A stretch of DNA of 64,000 nt from Mycobacterium basiliense (GTDB lineage: Bacteria > Actinomycetota > Actinomycetes > Mycobacteriales > Mycobacteriaceae): positions 4,464,001-4,528,000 of the forward strand of contig NZ_LR130759.1 of NCBI RefSeq assembly GCF_900292015.1, in the 5' to 3' direction. Position 1 is the first letter of the stretch, and each line of letters opens with the position of its first letter. Below, one piece after another: positions 39,901 through 50,779 of the stretch. The notes below the pieces were generated by a model, which worked only from the letters and a program-made list of their open reading frames with translations, was not told the origin of the DNA and made no database searches. The position numbers were made by a program, and so were the translations under genes.

Positions 39901-41143
39901 GGACCACCCCGGCGAACAACGTCTAGTGGGCTACATCACCGGAACCGCAGACCCGGCCAAGCTGCGCGCAGCGCTAGGTCAACAACTGCCCCCCTACATG
40001 GTCCCCGCCGCCGTGGTAACCCTGCAGACCTGGCCCTTGACGGTCAACGGCAAACTCGACAAACACGCCCTACCACCACCCGAATACACCACCACCGACA
40101 CCTACCAAGCCCCCACCGGCCCAGTCGAAGAAACCCTGGCCCGCATCTACGCCCGCGTTCTAGGCCTCCAACGCGTCAGCGTGCAGGAATCATTTTTCGA
40201 CCTCGGCGGAGACTCACTGCTGGCAATACGAGCCATCGCCGCAATCAACAAAGCCCTCGGCGTCGAACTCGCCATACGCACCCTATTCAACGCACCATCC
40301 GTGCGACGCTTGAACGAGCAATTGCACAACCCCGCCCGCGCGGTGGCCGACATGCTTCCTATCGAGACCCTCAACACCGGTAGGGGCGTTCCATTGTTCT
40401 GTATTCATCCGGCCGGCGGGATCAGCTGGCCATATCAGGCTCTGGGTTCACACTTGGATTGCCCAATCATTGGCATTCACCAGGTGCCGCAAAACGGGGA
40501 AGTTGTCGCCAAGTCAATTCGGTGCATGGCAAGAAACTATGCCGACAGAGTGCAGGCGATCGATCCCGTCGGTCCGTACAGACTTCTTGGCTGGTCTTTT
40601 GGTGGAGCACTAGCTCATGAACTGGCAATCGAACTGAGTCGACGTGGTTCGGTGGTCGAACGCCTTATTGTCTTGGATGCCGTGCCCGCCTTCAAAATCG
40701 ACAGACCCGCCGAGCAAAGGACTCGAGATTTTATCGAACTTGAAGTGCTGAAAGAGACGATGCGGTTATACCAAATCGACCTCCCCGCAGGGACGAACCG
40801 CCTCAACTACGACCAACTCGAGGACCTCGTTCGCCACCAACGTAGCGATCTGGACGTCATTCTTCCCTCCAGGAAGCTCATAGAGTTCATCGTCGACAAT
40901 GCGGCCACCAACATGGACCGGTGCTGGACAGCAACCCCGCCCGATATATTTGACGGGGACCTGATTATATTCTGGGCCGCGCAAAGCGTAAATAACGCGA
41001 ATACAAGCCTGCGAGAGATTTGGCACCCCTACGTCACTGGGGATATCACCATGCACTCGGTAGACTGTGTTCATGCGGATATGCTCACGCTCAGAGCGAT
41101 TAGTAATTACGGAGCCGAACTCAATAACCTACTAAACGCCTAG
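33989..41143 (+). CDS. Dimodular non-ribosomal peptide synthetase (C-A-PCP-C-A-PCP-TE)
   Basis: 2384 residues from TTG 33989; ATG 34085 is an alternative. C1, about 35-450, has HHIVSDG near 170. A1, about 490-965, has [23 protein letters not shown] and TGD. PCP1, near 1020, has [13 protein letters not shown]2, about 1070-1500, has HHIAADGW near 1209. A2 and PCP2 (to about 2105) appear to be exact copies of A1 and PCP1. The TE, about 2130-2380, has GWSFGG (Ser near 2203), Asp in LDAVP and a late His (VHAD). A C domain before the first A domain suggests an acyl starter, hence an acylated dipeptide of one repeated amino acid, released by the TE. The A-domain code read by eye is DFWSVAAIYK. All catalytic motifs look intact. 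No tailoring, transport or phosphopantetheinyl transferase gene is adjacent. Both ends of the gene are A/T-richer than its middle. Confidence 0.93.
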   Translation: MSDNPFDYGSSSATSWRKTRLQVTDRPARNRHMESKGQALPLTRGQLDIWLAHETGSHGAADWHLGYFITITGAVVPDVLECAIRLVLKEAEPLRAAFFEVDDEVVQRVVDYLDFELVTHDLTDSRDPIGEAYRLAESIRRTPIALTEGPLTKFTLFQTRSDQFHLHACWHHIVSDGFSSILIANRFAAVYSALISGAPVPPAFFGSLRDLVDCESAYEESDSYAEDLAYWRSTLSQLSQEERPDHRLTRVAHKRDPSLMSDLAQLDNTVVARAQGLAQALGVRRSSILTAACALLVHGWCASGSEVVLDFPVTRRVRPETMAIPGMFSGVVPLVVTARPQATVADFCRHVDMRIQEAVRHQRFPLSILRRNGNFHGATEADRLCINFVPSTTLLPFGDAAASASPTASGFGPRHSGLVFLRDNDQLYLATVGGGSLFSSFRAAELGHLLQRVLMAVTVDPARRLSSIDLLDTGEHARLDRWANRAVLTPPPGGGASLTQLWTAQVQRSPDAVALTYQAHSLSYHELNQAANQLAHLLVTRGAGPGRFVALLLPRCHQAIIAILAVLKTGAAYLPIDPALPPTRIGFMLTDAAPIAALTTTALATRLDQHNLITLDIDDPDIQTYPATDLPAPAAQDIAYLIYTSGTTGIPKGVAITHHNVTQLLSALTPDLTKPGQVWSQCHSHAFDFSVWEIFGALLHGGRLVVVPDEVTRSPEQFHALLTTEQVSVLSQTPSAVKMLCPQGLESVTLVVAGEACPAEVVDQWAPQRVMINAYGPTETTIYAAMSAPLTPGPASRAAPPIGSPVPGSALFVLDRWLRPAPAGVVGELYIAGTGVGAGYWRRPGLSATRFVSCPFGATGTRMYRTGDLVCWNTQGQLEYAGRVDQQVKIRGYRIECGEIEAALTALEGVQHATVIARQDHPGEQRLVGYITGTADPAKLRAALGQQLPPYMVPAAVVTLQTWPLTVNGKLDKHALPPPEYTTTDTYQAPTGPVEETLARIYARVLGLQRVSVQESFFDLGGDSLLAIRAIAAINKALGVELAIRTLFNAPTIAQLALRIGDTPGGLTPLVAVKRPAVVPLSFAQSRLWFIDQFNGPSPVYNMATAFRLSGHLDTEALGAALADVVGRHESLRTVFRAVEGIPQQLILPAEQTHLGWDVIDATQWPPSQLDEALGAAARYTFDLTTEIPLRAQLFAVSDQKHVLAVTVHHIAADGWSLPVLANDLSVAYASRCARQTPAWAPLPVQYADYTLWQRANLGDPDDSDSPIAAQLAYWERALAGMPDRLQLAPDRPHPRVANHHGDTAAVHWPAALAQRVHTVASQHNTTNFMVIQAALAVVLSQLSASTDVAIGIPIAGRRDPALDQLVGFFVNTLVLRIEIAGNPTFAELLAQVRERSLAAYEHQDAPFEILVERLKPTRSHTHHPLIQVMLAWQNSQPAALKLGDLQVNPLPLHTHTARMDLVFSLTEHCSLTGTPTGISGNVEFRTDIFDATTIDTLIARLQRVLMAVTVDPARRLSSIDLLDTGEHARLDRWANRAVLTPPPGGGASLTQLWTAQVQRSPDAVALTYQAHSLSYHELNQAANQLAHLLVTRGAGPGRFVALLLPRCHQAIIAILAVLKTGAAYLPIDPALPPTRIGFMLTDAAPIAALTTTALATRLDQHNLITLDIDDPDIQTYPATDLPAPAAQDIAYLIYTSGTTGIPKGVAITHHNVTQLLSALTPDLTKPGQVWSQCHSHAFDFSVWEIFGALLHGGRLVVVPDEVTRSPEQFHALLTTEQVSVLSQTPSAVKMLCPQGLESVTLVVAGEACPAEVVDQWAPQRVMINAYGPTETTIYAAMSAPLTPGPASRAAPPIGSPVPGSALFVLDRWLRPAPAGVVGELYIAGTGVGAGYWRRPGLSATRFVSCPFGATGTRMYRTGDLVCWNTQGQLEYAGRVDQQVKIRGYRIECGEIEAALTALEGVQHATVIARQDHPGEQRLVGYITGTADPAKLRAALGQQLPPYMVPAAVVTLQTWPLTVNGKLDKHALPPPEYTTTDTYQAPTGPVEETLARIYARVLGLQRVSVQESFFDLGGDSLLAIRAIAAINKALGVELAIRTLFNAPSVRRLNEQLHNPARAVADMLPIETLNTGRGVPLFCIHPAGGISWPYQALGSHLDCPIIGIHQVPQNGEVVAKSIRCMARNYADRVQAIDPVGPYRLLGWSFGGALAHELAIELSRRGSVVERLIVLDAVPAFKIDRPAEQRTRDFIELEVLKETMRLYQIDLPAGTNRLNYDQLEDLVRHQRSDLDVILPSRKLIEFIVDNAATNMDRCWTATPPDIFDGDLIIFWAAQSVNNANTSLREIWHPYVTGDITMHSVDCVHADMLTLRAISNYGAELNNLLNA
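35337..37140 (+). repeat. 1.8-kb direct repeat within the NRPS, copy 1
   Basis: An 1804-bp tract from TGCAGCGGGTGTTGATGGCG to CTATTCAACGCACC covers the end of C1, all of A1 and PCP1. It recurs at exactly +3156 bp. All stretches I compared by eye, including encoded peptides in other frames, are identical. Confidence 0.9.
38493..40296 (+). repeat. 1.8-kb direct repeat within the NRPS, copy 2
   Basis: Second copy, covering the end of C2, A2 and PCP2; the sequences diverge abruptly on both sides (into C1 versus C2 upstream, C2 versus TE linker downstream). Absence of even synonymous differences implies very recent duplication or ongoing gene conversion. Confidence 0.9.
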
Positions 41144-41165
41144 GTTAAAAGGCCCGCGCTGAGCG

Positions 41166-41185
41166 CCCCCCCCCCAAAAAAAAAA
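41166..41185. repeat. C10A10 homopolymer junction
   Basis: Ten C followed directly by ten A, 23 bp after the NRPS stop codon. Slippage-prone and unusual in this genome context; true lengths may differ from the assembly. Confidence 0.8.
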
Positions 41186-41209
41186 TCCACACAGCCACAC
41201 CGGTCACAT

Positions 41210-41362
41210 GGGCCCCACGGGACGCTGGGAAGTCCGGTGGGCTTTTTGCCCGCCTTCGAGCGACAACTTCGCGTATGTCTCGCCGATGGTGCGATTTGTC
41301 GCTCGAAGGCGGGCACGCCCAACATCGCCGCCCCGAGGGGGCCCTGTGGCGGATGTGACATC
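41210..41362. repeat. Palindromic repeat element, right copy, flanking the NRPS island
   Basis: Direct copy of 33339-33490 in the same orientation, about 85-90 percent alike by eye. The stem here is 20 bp (41247-41266 with 41296-41315) around a 29-base loop. Compared with the left copy, GGCTTCGAG has become CGCCTTCGAG-type on one arm, with the matching change on the other arm (AAGCCG to AAGGCG), so pairing is kept. Downstream sequence leads into the rplY promoter. Confidence 0.85.
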
Positions 41363-41554
41363 CGGGGTGCGACGACGCAAGCCGGCGAATTTCCGCTCTG
41401 CGGTGCCGATGCGCTAACCTGGCCGAGCGTCACGGCGAGGGTGGCTGACCGGTCTACACCTGACTGTCAGAGCACCGTTATCGACGGAGACCGACGGTAT
41501 GTCGCGATCCTGGCCGTGCCCCAAACAAGGCGCCGAGCACACAGGAGCGACACA
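41363..41554 (+). promoter_or_regulatory. rplY leader region
   Basis: About 190 bp between the repeat and rplY. It should hold the rplY-pth promoter. ACAGGAGCG lies 7-8 bases before the rplY ATG at 41555. No gene seen; the open frame through this region belongs to rplY's frame extended upstream through the repeat and is not used. Confidence 0.45.
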
Positions 41555-42211
41555 ATGGCTACCAAAACGGCCACCACAAGCAATCAACTCGCGGTCACGG
41601 TACGTACCCAGACGGGCAAGGGCGCGTCCCGCCGGGCCCGCCGGGCCGGCAAGATTCCGGCCGTGCTGTACGGACACGGCGCCGAGCCACGGCACCTCGA
41701 GCTACCCGGACACGACTATGCAGCAGTGCTTCGACACTCCGGCACCAACGCGGTCCTGACCTTGGACATCGCCGGCGAGGAACAGCTGGCGCTAACCAAG
41801 GCACTGGATATCCATCCGATCCGCCGCACCATTCAGCACGCCGACCTGGTGGTGGTGCGCCGCGGCGAGAAGGTCGTCGTCGAGGTCAGTGTGGCCATCC
41901 AGGGCGACGCCGTATCGGGGACTCTGGTTACTCAGGAAACCAACACCATCGAAATCGAGGCCGAGGCGCTATCGATCCCCGAACAGTTGACGGTGTCCAT
42001 CCAAGACGCCGAGGCGGGCACTCAGTTCACCGCCGGGCAGATCAGCCTGCCGTCGGGCGTCAACCTCATTTCCGACCCGGACATGTTGGTGGTCAACGTG
42101 GTCAACGCCCCGACCGCCGAAGAACTTGCGGCCGAAGGTGAGGAAGCGGAGGCGGAGGTAGGCACCGCCGATGAGGCCGGCGACGCCGAGGCCACCGACG
42201 AGTCCGAATAG
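41555..42211 (+). CDS. rplY: 50S ribosomal protein bL25, CTC form
   Basis: 218 residues from ATG 41555. The N-terminal 5S-rRNA-binding L25 domain (about 8-98; [23 protein letters not shown]) is followed by the TL5/CTC C-terminal beta domain (about 100-190). An acidic Glu/Ala tail ([14 protein letters not shown]) ends it. Long CTC-type L25 is usual in actinobacteria. Next gene pth starts 12 bp later, a conserved pair. Confidence 0.96.
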   Translation: MATKTATTSNQLAVTVRTQTGKGASRRARRAGKIPAVLYGHGAEPRHLELPGHDYAAVLRHSGTNAVLTLDIAGEEQLALTKALDIHPIRRTIQHADLVVVRRGEKVVVEVSVAIQGDAVSGTLVTQETNTIEIEAEALSIPEQLTVSIQDAEAGTQFTAGQISLPSGVNLISDPDMLVVNVVNAPTAEELAAEGEEAEAEVGTADEAGDAEATDESE

Positions 42212-42223
42212 GCGGCTCGCGAC

Positions 42224-42799
42224 GTGGCCGAACCCCAGCTGGTGGTCGGCCTGGGCAACCCGGGAGAGAACTACGCCCGCACCCGCCACAACCTCGGGTT
42301 CATGGTTGCCGACCTACTCGCCGCCCGCATGGGCGCGAAATTTAAAGCACACAAGCGCTCCGGCGCGGAGGTCGTCACCGGCCGGCTGGCGGGACGCTCG
42401 GTGGTGTTGGCCAAACCACGCTGCTACATGAACGAGTCGGGCCGCCAAATAGCGCCGTTGGCGAAGTTCTATTCGGTGCCCCCGGCCGACATCATCATCG
42501 TCCACGACGAGCTCGATCTTGATTTCGGCCGCGTCCGGCTCAAATTTGGTGGCGGCGAGGGCGGCCACAACGGGGTACGGTCCGTGGCGGCTGCGTTGGG
42601 CACCAAGGACTTTCAACGGGTGCGGATCGGGATCGGCCGTCCGCCCGGTCGCAAGGATCCCGCCGCATTTGTGCTGGAGAACTTCAGGACGACCGAGCGT
42701 CCGGAGATCCCCACGATATGCGAGCAGGCCGCCGACGCCACCGAATTGCTCGTCGAACTGGGCCTAGAGCCCGCCCAAAACCACGTCCACGCCTGGTAG
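42224..42799 (+). CDS. pth: Peptidyl-tRNA hydrolase
   Basis: 191 residues from GTG 42224, equal in length to the M. tuberculosis enzyme. Recycles tRNA from drop-off peptidyl-tRNA. Conserved residues visible: [18 protein letters not shown] with catalytic His and Asn, [28 protein letters not shown] with the catalytic Asp, and GGHNGVRS. Forms an operon with rplY. Confidence 0.97.
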   Translation: MAEPQLVVGLGNPGENYARTRHNLGFMVADLLAARMGAKFKAHKRSGAEVVTGRLAGRSVVLAKPRCYMNESGRQIAPLAKFYSVPPADIIIVHDELDLDFGRVRLKFGGGEGGHNGVRSVAAALGTKDFQRVRIGIGRPPGRKDPAAFVLENFRTTERPEIPTICEQAADATELLVELGLEPAQNHVHAW

Positions 42800-43084
42800 C
42801 GCCGATGGCGGAGCAATTGTCTGGCCGCCGCGGCCGTGGTGATGGTGTGGGTGGCCTGCGAAATCTCCTGCCCGGCGTCGGCTGCGTGGCATCGAAAAAC
42901 GCCTTGCCGATCTGTGGATTACCGACAAAGAAGCGATGCGCGCCCGCCAACGCCAACCCGTTGGCCGCCAGATAGTAATGCCCCGGTGACCGCAGTTATC
43001 CATGTCGTGGGCTTGGCCACCGTGTCGATGTGCCCATGTCACCCAGGCAACCGGGCGCATTCGGCCGCCCGCGCCGCGCGGGAG
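42800..43084. other. Gap between convergent pth and pks16, possible gene remnant
   Basis: 285 bp between convergent genes. One minus-strand frame (about 42850-42990) reads HYYLAANGLALAGAHRFFVG and continues NPQIGKAFFDATQ before losing sense; it has a stop just upstream and no start. This may be the decayed end of a small membrane protein. No terminator hairpin stands out. Confidence 0.3.
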
Positions 43085-44719
43085 CTATGTAACCAGGGTC
43101 AGCGAGGTGGACCGTCGCAGCTTGCCCGACGGCGTCTTCGGGATGGTGCCCGGACCGAGCACCACGACGTTGCGCGGCCGCACATCGACCTCGGCGACCA
43201 CCTCGTGGGCCACCTGATGCTCGATGCGACGCACCTCGGCGGGATCCTCGAAAGCATTCGATTCCACGGCAACGGCGAAGGTCTCCCGAGAGTGGCCGGC
43301 ATCGAGCCGCACGGCCACAGCACAGCCTGGGCGCACGCCCTCGACGCGACCTGCCGCCCGTTCGATGTCGGTCGGATAGATGTTGCGTCCGGCCATGATG
43401 ATGACGTCCTTGACCCGCCCGCACACCACGACGTGACCGTTGTCCATCCGGTAGCCGAGGTCACCGGTGTCATACCAGCCCTGCTGGTCCTGGGCCGGAA
43501 TGAAGCCACCCATGGTGATGTATCCCGGTGTCACCGACTCGCCACGCAGCTCGATCACCCCGACACCGCGGGCCGGCAACACGTTGCCGTCCTCGTCGAC
43601 GATGCGGGCCTCGATACCCTGCAGCAGCGGACCCAATGAGGCCAGCCGGCGGGTATTGCCCTTGGCAGCCGGTACCGCGCGGCGCAGCGCCGCCAGCAGG
43701 TCGGCATCGACCTCGTCGACCACTAGACCTGCACCGCACTCGGAAAACGCGACGGCGAGCGTGATCTCGGCCATGCCGTAGGCCGGAAGGATCGCTTGCG
43801 GCTTCAGTCCGAACGGGGCGCCGGCATCACATAGGTCTTCAACGTCGGCGGGTTCAACCGGCTCGGCGCCGGACAGCGCGAAGCGCAGCGTGGACAGATC
43901 GAACTGACCGGGTTTGGCCTGCTTGCGCAGCCGCTTGGCAAACAGCGAGTAGGCAAAGTTTGGGGCCGCCGTCATCGTCCCGTGGTACTTGTCGATCAGC
44001 TTGGCCCACAGCAGCGTGTCCCGCATGAAGTCCATCGGGGTGACCTTGACCAGCTCACCGCCGAAGTACATGGGCACCGTCAAGAAGCCGATCATGCCCA
44101 TGTCATGGAACAACGGCAGCCAGCTGACCATCACGTCAGTCTCTTCGTTGTATTCGGCGCTGATGTACATCGCCTCAAGATTGGCGAACAGGTTGCGGTG
44201 GGTGATCTGAACCGCTTTGGGAGATCCGGTCGAGCCGCTCGTCAATTGCATCAACGCCAGGTCGTCCTCGCCGGCATCGATGGGGTCGATGGGGTCAGAC
44301 GCCAACAGCTGCTCGACGGTCAGAACTTTGATGCCGCGCTCCTCGAGCACTGGAGCGGCCGCCATGAACGGATCGGAGATGACCACCGCCTTGGCCTCGA
44401 TCATGTCGATGACGGTCGCGGTGTCCGCGGCCCACAGCACCAGGTCGGTGCGCGGGGTGGGCTGGTGCAGCATGGTCAGGCTGGCGCCGCGCATCCATAA
44501 CCCCTGGGCGGTCGGGGCGATCTCGACCGGCGCACCGGCGAGCACACCGACCGCGTCGCCGGGGCCGACGCCGACCGCTGCCAACCCACCGGCGATCTGA
44601 CGCGCCCGCTCGTGCACCTCGCCCCAGGTGTGGCGAACCGGGCTGTGCGGTTCACCGGTGACCATGCCCTTGGTGGTCTCGCGGGCGTTGCGGAACATCT
44701 TCTCGCTAAACCTGCTCAA
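43085..44719 (-). CDS. pks16: Pks16-type acyl-AMP ligase / acyl-CoA synthetase
   Basis: 544 residues, same length as M. tuberculosis Rv1013. Despite the pks name it is an ANL-superfamily adenylating enzyme: P-loop [16 protein letters not shown], then [32 protein letters not shown] and [16 protein letters not shown], with a late Lys in [12 protein letters not shown]. The DMGMIG region resembles FadD fatty acyl-AMP ligases. Substrate unknown. It could in principle supply an activated acyl starter, but it is 2 kb from the NRPS, in the opposite direction and present in M. tuberculosis without the NRPS. AAGGAGG precedes the start. Confidence 0.93.
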   Translation of the reverse strand: MSRFSEKMFRNARETTKGMVTGEPHSPVRHTWGEVHERARQIAGGLAAVGVGPGDAVGVLAGAPVEIAPTAQGLWMRGASLTMLHQPTPRTDLVLWAADTATVIDMIEAKAVVISDPFMAAAPVLEERGIKVLTVEQLLASDPIDPIDAGEDDLALMQLTSGSTGSPKAVQITHRNLFANLEAMYISAEYNEETDVMVSWLPLFHDMGMIGFLTVPMYFGGELVKVTPMDFMRDTLLWAKLIDKYHGTMTAAPNFAYSLFAKRLRKQAKPGQFDLSTLRFALSGAEPVEPADVEDLCDAGAPFGLKPQAILPAYGMAEITLAVAFSECGAGLVVDEVDADLLAALRRAVPAAKGNTRRLASLGPLLQGIEARIVDEDGNVLPARGVGVIELRGESVTPGYITMGGFIPAQDQQGWYDTGDLGYRMDNGHVVVCGRVKDVIIMAGRNIYPTDIERAAGRVEGVRPGCAVAVRLDAGHSRETFAVAVESNAFEDPAEVRRIEHQVAHEVVAEVDVRPRNVVVLGPGTIPKTPSGKLRRSTSLTLVT

Positions 44720-45038
44720 GGCAACCTCCTTGGTTCGGGCCCAAGACCCGGGTTTTCATGTTCCGCCTGCTGGACATCACATTGCGACAGGCGCGCGCAC
44801 ACAGTTGGGGAGCGATTGTGTCTCGAATCGGTGATAAGCCGAAGACCCAACGCTGGGTCACTCGATACGCAGAATCAGGCGTCCGCCCAGCGCTATGCCG
44901 GACGGACGAAAAACTCGCAGGATTTGCGCACTCTTGCTCACCACTACTCGTCACCGCGGATTATCTTAAGCAACTCTTAAAGAACTAGCCAAACCCCGGC
45001 GTGTTTTGAGGCAGATTTCACAATCCGGTCATTCGCCG
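44720..45038. other. Intergenic region between ispE and pks16, no gene seen
   Basis: About 320 bp. Next to pks16 is its ribosome binding site. CTTAAGCAACTCTTAAAGAAC around 44968 is an A/T-rich stretch with a TTAAG/CTTAA repeat. The end near ispE (TTAGTCCTGAGTC) is the ispE 3' flank. M. tuberculosis has a short annotated gene (Rv1012) hereabouts; I see no convincing counterpart. Confidence 0.4.
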
Positions 45039-45998
45039 TTAGTCCTGAGTCATCGGGGTCGGAACCACACGGGCCCCCGGTACCGGTCCGGTGGCGACTC
45101 GCACCGTACGGCAGACCCCGGCACCGGACAGCTGGGCGCCGACGTCGATCGCCGACTCCGCCGACTTGCACAGAAACGCGCACGTGGGACCCGAACCGGA
45201 CACCAGACCTGCCAGGGCCCCGGCCTCCTCGCCCGCACGCAATGCGCGCCGCAATTCCGGATCCAGGCTCACCGCGGCCGACTGCATTTCGTTGCCCAGC
45301 AGTGGCGCCAGCTGCTCGGGATCACCCGCGGCCAGAGCCGCCAGCACCGGCCCGGGCTCGGCCAGACGCGGCGGATTGCCAACGTCCCTGAGCCGGTCCA
45401 GCTCGGTGAACACCGCCGGCGTGGACAATCCGTGGTGGGCGAAGGCCAGCACCCAGTGGAAGGTATTCCGGGACAACACCGTGGCCAACTCCTCGCCGCG
45501 ACCGGTACCCAGCGCGGTGCCGCCGTGCAGCGCGAAGGGCACATCGCTGCCCAACCGCGCGGCCAGCATGCGGAGGTCGCGACGAGGCACATTGAGCTCC
45601 CACAGTGAGTTCATCGCGACCAGCACGGCCGCCGCATCGGCGCTGCCGCCCGCCATGCCACCGGCGACCGGAATGGATTTGTCGATGAGAATCGACACAT
45701 CCGGTGCCCGCCCCACATGTTCGGCCATCAGCTCGGCCGCCCGCCAGGCCAGGTTTCGTTCGTCGGTGGGTACCTTGTCGGCTCCCTCGCCGACCAGTTC
45801 GAGGGACAACACGTCCGCGTTGCGCACCGTCACCTCGTCCACCAGCGACACGGCATGAAACACCGTGGTCAGCTCGTGATAGCCGTCCGCACGCCGATCG
45901 CCCACCGCAAGGTACAGGTTGACCTTTCCGGGCACCTGAACGGTGACCGACCCGGTAGGCACCCACAACTCAGCGGTGTTGCCGTCAGAGGGTGACAC
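45039..45998 (-). CDS. ispE: 4-diphosphocytidyl-2-C-methyl-D-erythritol kinase
   Basis: 319 residues. GHMP kinase of the MEP isoprenoid pathway, phosphorylating CDP-ME. Motif 1 is [20 protein letters not shown], the ATP loop [15 protein letters not shown], and motif 3 [12 protein letters not shown]. Last gene of the rpfB-ksgA-ispE run, about 60 bp after ksgA. Start could be a little downstream ([12 protein letters not shown]), since the M. tuberculosis protein is shorter (306 residues as I recall). Confidence 0.95.
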   Translation of the reverse strand: MSPSDGNTAELWVPTGSVTVQVPGKVNLYLAVGDRRADGYHELTTVFHAVSLVDEVTVRNADVLSLELVGEGADKVPTDERNLAWRAAELMAEHVGRAPDVSILIDKSIPVAGGMAGGSADAAAVLVAMNSLWELNVPRRDLRMLAARLGSDVPFALHGGTALGTGRGEELATVLSRNTFHWVLAFAHHGLSTPAVFTELDRLRDVGNPPRLAEPGPVLAALAAGDPEQLAPLLGNEMQSAAVSLDPELRRALRAGEEAGALAGLVSGSGPTCAFLCKSAESAIDVGAQLSGAGVCRTVRVATGPVPGARVVPTPMTQD

Positions 45999-46057
45999 CG
46001 CAGCAGACTATCGCTGCAACCGTCGATCCACACGTATCGGTGCCCCGGAGCCGACGA

Positions 46058-48132
<2,075 letters not shown>

Positions 48133-48180
48133 TCAGCAACAACCCGGTAGCGACTCAAGACCTTTTCAGCTGTAAATGAC

Positions 48181-48200
48181 AAAATGGGCCCAGAGGCCCA
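48181..48200 (-). terminator. Terminator-like hairpin in the rpfB leader
   Basis: On the minus strand TGGGCC, loop TCTG, GGCCCA is followed directly by TTTT, the classical intrinsic terminator form. It lies 66 bp upstream of the rpfB GTG start and about 80 bp downstream of the tatD stop. It may end tatD transcripts, or act as an attenuator inside the rpfB leader; premature termination in the rpfB leader has been described in M. tuberculosis. Confidence 0.65.
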
Positions 48201-48281
48201 CCCGTTCGATCACAAGACGGTAACGAACCGACCAATGCTGAGCAACTCCGGCGTGCACGTGTTAGCGAGGACAACCGGTGT

Positions 48282-49142
48282 TCAGCCGATAGGCGGGCCC
48301 AATCGATATGCCCGGCGAGCATTGCTCGTCGTGACCTGGGCCACCTCCTCAGGGCGATGATTAACCAGCTCAGCAAGCGCTCGGACAGTGTACGGCAGGC
48401 AGTACGGTTCGTTTGCCGCGCCCCGGTAAGGATGCGGTGTCAAAAAAGGAGCGTCGGTTTCTACCAACAGCTGGCCCATCGGGATCAGCGGAACCGCCTC
48501 GTGTAGGTCGCGGGCGTTGCGGAAGCTCACCGTCCCGGACAGGCTCAGCAACCAGCCGGCCGCCACACACTCCCGGGCCATCGCAGCACCCGACGAGAAG
48601 CAATGGAATATCACTGTCTCGGGCGGGCCCTCGGCGCGCAGCACGTCGAGCACCTCGCGATCGGCCTGCCGATTGTGAATCATCAGTGGCTTGCCGGTCC
48701 GCTTCGCCAAGTCGATGTGCCAGGCGAAGGCCTCGCGCTGAACAGCTGGATCCGCGCAGCCCGCAAGGCGGCCGGGCCAGTACATGTCCATGCCGGTCTC
48801 ACCGACCGCCACCACCCGCGGATGGGCCACCAATTCCTCGATCTCGCTGCGAGCGGCATCGGTCAGCGCTTGCGTGCGCGTCGGGTGCAACGCCACCGCG
48901 GCGTAGACCCGCGAATCCCACTGGGCCGCCCGCGTTACCCAGCGCGCCGATTCCAGGTCATCGGCAATGGTGACCACCGCTTCTACCCCGACCGCCGCGG
49001 CCCGGTCAACGATGGCGGCCACTCCCTGAGCGTCGGCCGCACCACACGCATCGAGGTGGGTGTGCGCGTCGATCAAGGGAACCAGGGGCTCCGGCGCGGG
49101 CGGTGCTTCTCGTTGGGCGGGGCGATTGGAGCTCACGCGCAC
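48282..49142 (-). CDS. tatD: TatD-family metal-dependent hydrolase/DNase
   Basis: 286 residues from GTG 49142 (GTG 49136 possible). TIM-barrel amidohydrolase with IDAHTHLD (metal His pair), GETGMDMYWP (Glu), KPLMIHNRQAD (His), FHCFSSG (His) and VETDAPFLTP (catalytic Asp). TatD proteins are 3'-5' exonucleases and D-Tyr-tRNA or DNA quality-control factors. An extra Pro-rich N-terminus (about 20 residues) precedes the barrel. Divergent from metG with a 32-bp gap, so the two promoters overlap. Confidence 0.94.
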   Translation of the reverse strand: MRVSSNRPAQREAPPAPEPLVPLIDAHTHLDACGAADAQGVAAIVDRAAAVGVEAVVTIADDLESARWVTRAAQWDSRVYAAVALHPTRTQALTDAARSEIEELVAHPRVVAVGETGMDMYWPGRLAGCADPAVQREAFAWHIDLAKRTGKPLMIHNRQADREVLDVLRAEGPPETVIFHCFSSGAAMARECVAAGWLLSLSGTVSFRNARDLHEAVPLIPMGQLLVETDAPFLTPHPYRGAANEPYCLPYTVRALAELVNHRPEEVAQVTTSNARRAYRLGPPIG

Positions 49143-49174
49143 ACAATATGACTACCCAATAGGGTGGAGTCCCG

Positions 49175-50719
49175 ATGAAGCCCTATTACGTCACCACCGC
49201 GATCGCGTACCCCAACGCGGCGCCGCACGTGGGTCACGCATACGAATACATCGCCACCGACGCGATCGCCCGGTTCAAACGGCTGGACGGCTACGACGTG
49301 CGCTTCCTGACCGGAACCGACGAGCACGGCCTGAAGGTGGCGCAGGCGGCCGAGGCAGCGGGCGTGCCGACTGCCGCGCTGGCCCGACGCAATTCGGACG
49401 TGTTCCAGCGCATGCAGGAGGCGCTGAACATCTCCTTCGACCGTTTCATCCGCACCACCGACGCCGACCACTACAAGGCATCCGAAGACATCTGGCGCCG
49501 GATGGAGGCTGCCGGTGACATCTATATGGACAACTACTCGGGCTGGTACTCGGTGCGCGATGAACGTTTCTTCGTCGAATCCGAGACCCAACTTCTCGAC
49601 GATGGCGGCCGAATCGCCGTCGAGACCGGCACACCGGTGACCTGGACCGAGGAGCAGACCTACTTCTTCCGGCTGTCGGCCTACGCCGACAAGCTGCTAG
49701 CTCACTATCGCGCCAACCCGGATTTCATCGCACCCGAGGTCCGGCGCAACGAAGTCGTCAGCTTCGTCTCCGGCGGGCTCAAGGACCTTTCGGTCTCGCG
49801 CACCTCCTTCAACTGGGGTGTCCCGGTGCCCGGGCATCCCGATCACGTCATGTATGTGTGGGTCGACGCGCTGACGAACTATCTGACCGGGGCCGGCTAC
49901 CCGGATACCGACTCGGAGTCTTTTCGCCGCTATTGGCCCGCCGATCTGCACATGATCGGCAAGGACATCATCCGGTTTCACGCCGTCTACTGGCCGGCGT
50001 TTCTGATGTCGGCCGGCATCGAGCTACCCCGAAAGGTGTTCGCCCACGGGTTCTTACACAACCGCGGCGAAAAGATGAGCAAGTCGCTGGGCAACACCGT
50101 CGACCCGATGGCGTTGATCGAAACGTTCGGCGTGGACCAGGTCCGCTATTTCCTACTGCGCGAGGTGCCCTTCGGCCAGGACGGCAGCTACAGCGACGAG
50201 GCCATCATCAACCGGATCAACACCGACCTGGCCAATGAACTCGGCAACTTGGCCCAGCGCTCGCTGTCGATGGTCGCCAAGAACCTGGGCGGAGTGGTGC
50301 CGGTACCCGGCGAGTTCTCCGACGCCGACACCGAGCTGCTAGCGACCGCCGACGGGCTGTTGGAGCGGGCACGCGCCAGCTTCGATGGCCAGGCCATGCA
50401 TTTGGCCCTCGAGGCGATCTGGCTGATGCTTGGCGACGCCAACAAGTACTTCTCCGAGCAGCAGCCCTGGGTGCTGCGCAAGAGCGAGTCCGCCGCCGAC
50501 CAGAGCAGGTTTCGCACCACGCTCTACATCACCTGCGAGGTAGTACGCGTCGCGGCACTGCTGGTTCAACCGGTCATGCCGACCTCCGCCGGCACGATGC
50601 TCGATCTGTTGGGCCAGGCCGAAGATCAGCGAACGTTCACCGCCCTCGGAACGCGGCTAGCGCCAGGCACCGTGCTCCCGGCTCCCACGGGCGTATTCCC
50701 GCGCTACCAGGTTGAGTGA
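49175..50719 (+). CDS. metG: Methionyl-tRNA synthetase
   Basis: 514 residues. Class I aminoacyl-tRNA synthetase: PNAAPHVGHAYEY (HIGH region) and EKMSKSLGN (KMSKS), WVDALTNYLTG and KDIIRFHAVYWPAF for the methionine pocket. No knuckle Cys cluster, so the zinc-free MetG form. The C-terminal anticodon-binding helical domain is complete, without the dimerisation extension. Divergent from tatD. Confidence 0.97.
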   Translation: MKPYYVTTAIAYPNAAPHVGHAYEYIATDAIARFKRLDGYDVRFLTGTDEHGLKVAQAAEAAGVPTAALARRNSDVFQRMQEALNISFDRFIRTTDADHYKASEDIWRRMEAAGDIYMDNYSGWYSVRDERFFVESETQLLDDGGRIAVETGTPVTWTEEQTYFFRLSAYADKLLAHYRANPDFIAPEVRRNEVVSFVSGGLKDLSVSRTSFNWGVPVPGHPDHVMYVWVDALTNYLTGAGYPDTDSESFRRYWPADLHMIGKDIIRFHAVYWPAFLMSAGIELPRKVFAHGFLHNRGEKMSKSLGNTVDPMALIETFGVDQVRYFLLREVPFGQDGSYSDEAIINRINTDLANELGNLAQRSLSMVAKNLGGVVPVPGEFSDADTELLATADGLLERARASFDGQAMHLALEAIWLMLGDANKYFSEQQPWVLRKSESAADQSRFRTTLYITCEVVRVAALLVQPVMPTSAGTMLDLLGQAEDQRTFTALGTRLAPGTVLPAPTGVFPRYQVE

Positions 50720-50779
50720 ACCGCGGCGCAACGAAGCAAACTCGCGCGAAGACCGCCAACGACCTCAGCGACCCCAGCG

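Noticed and set aside
43085..44719. pks16 as a dedicated loading enzyme for the NRPS
   Set aside because: It is conserved in M. tuberculosis without the NRPS, on the opposite strand and separated by rplY and pth, so a functional link is not supported by context.
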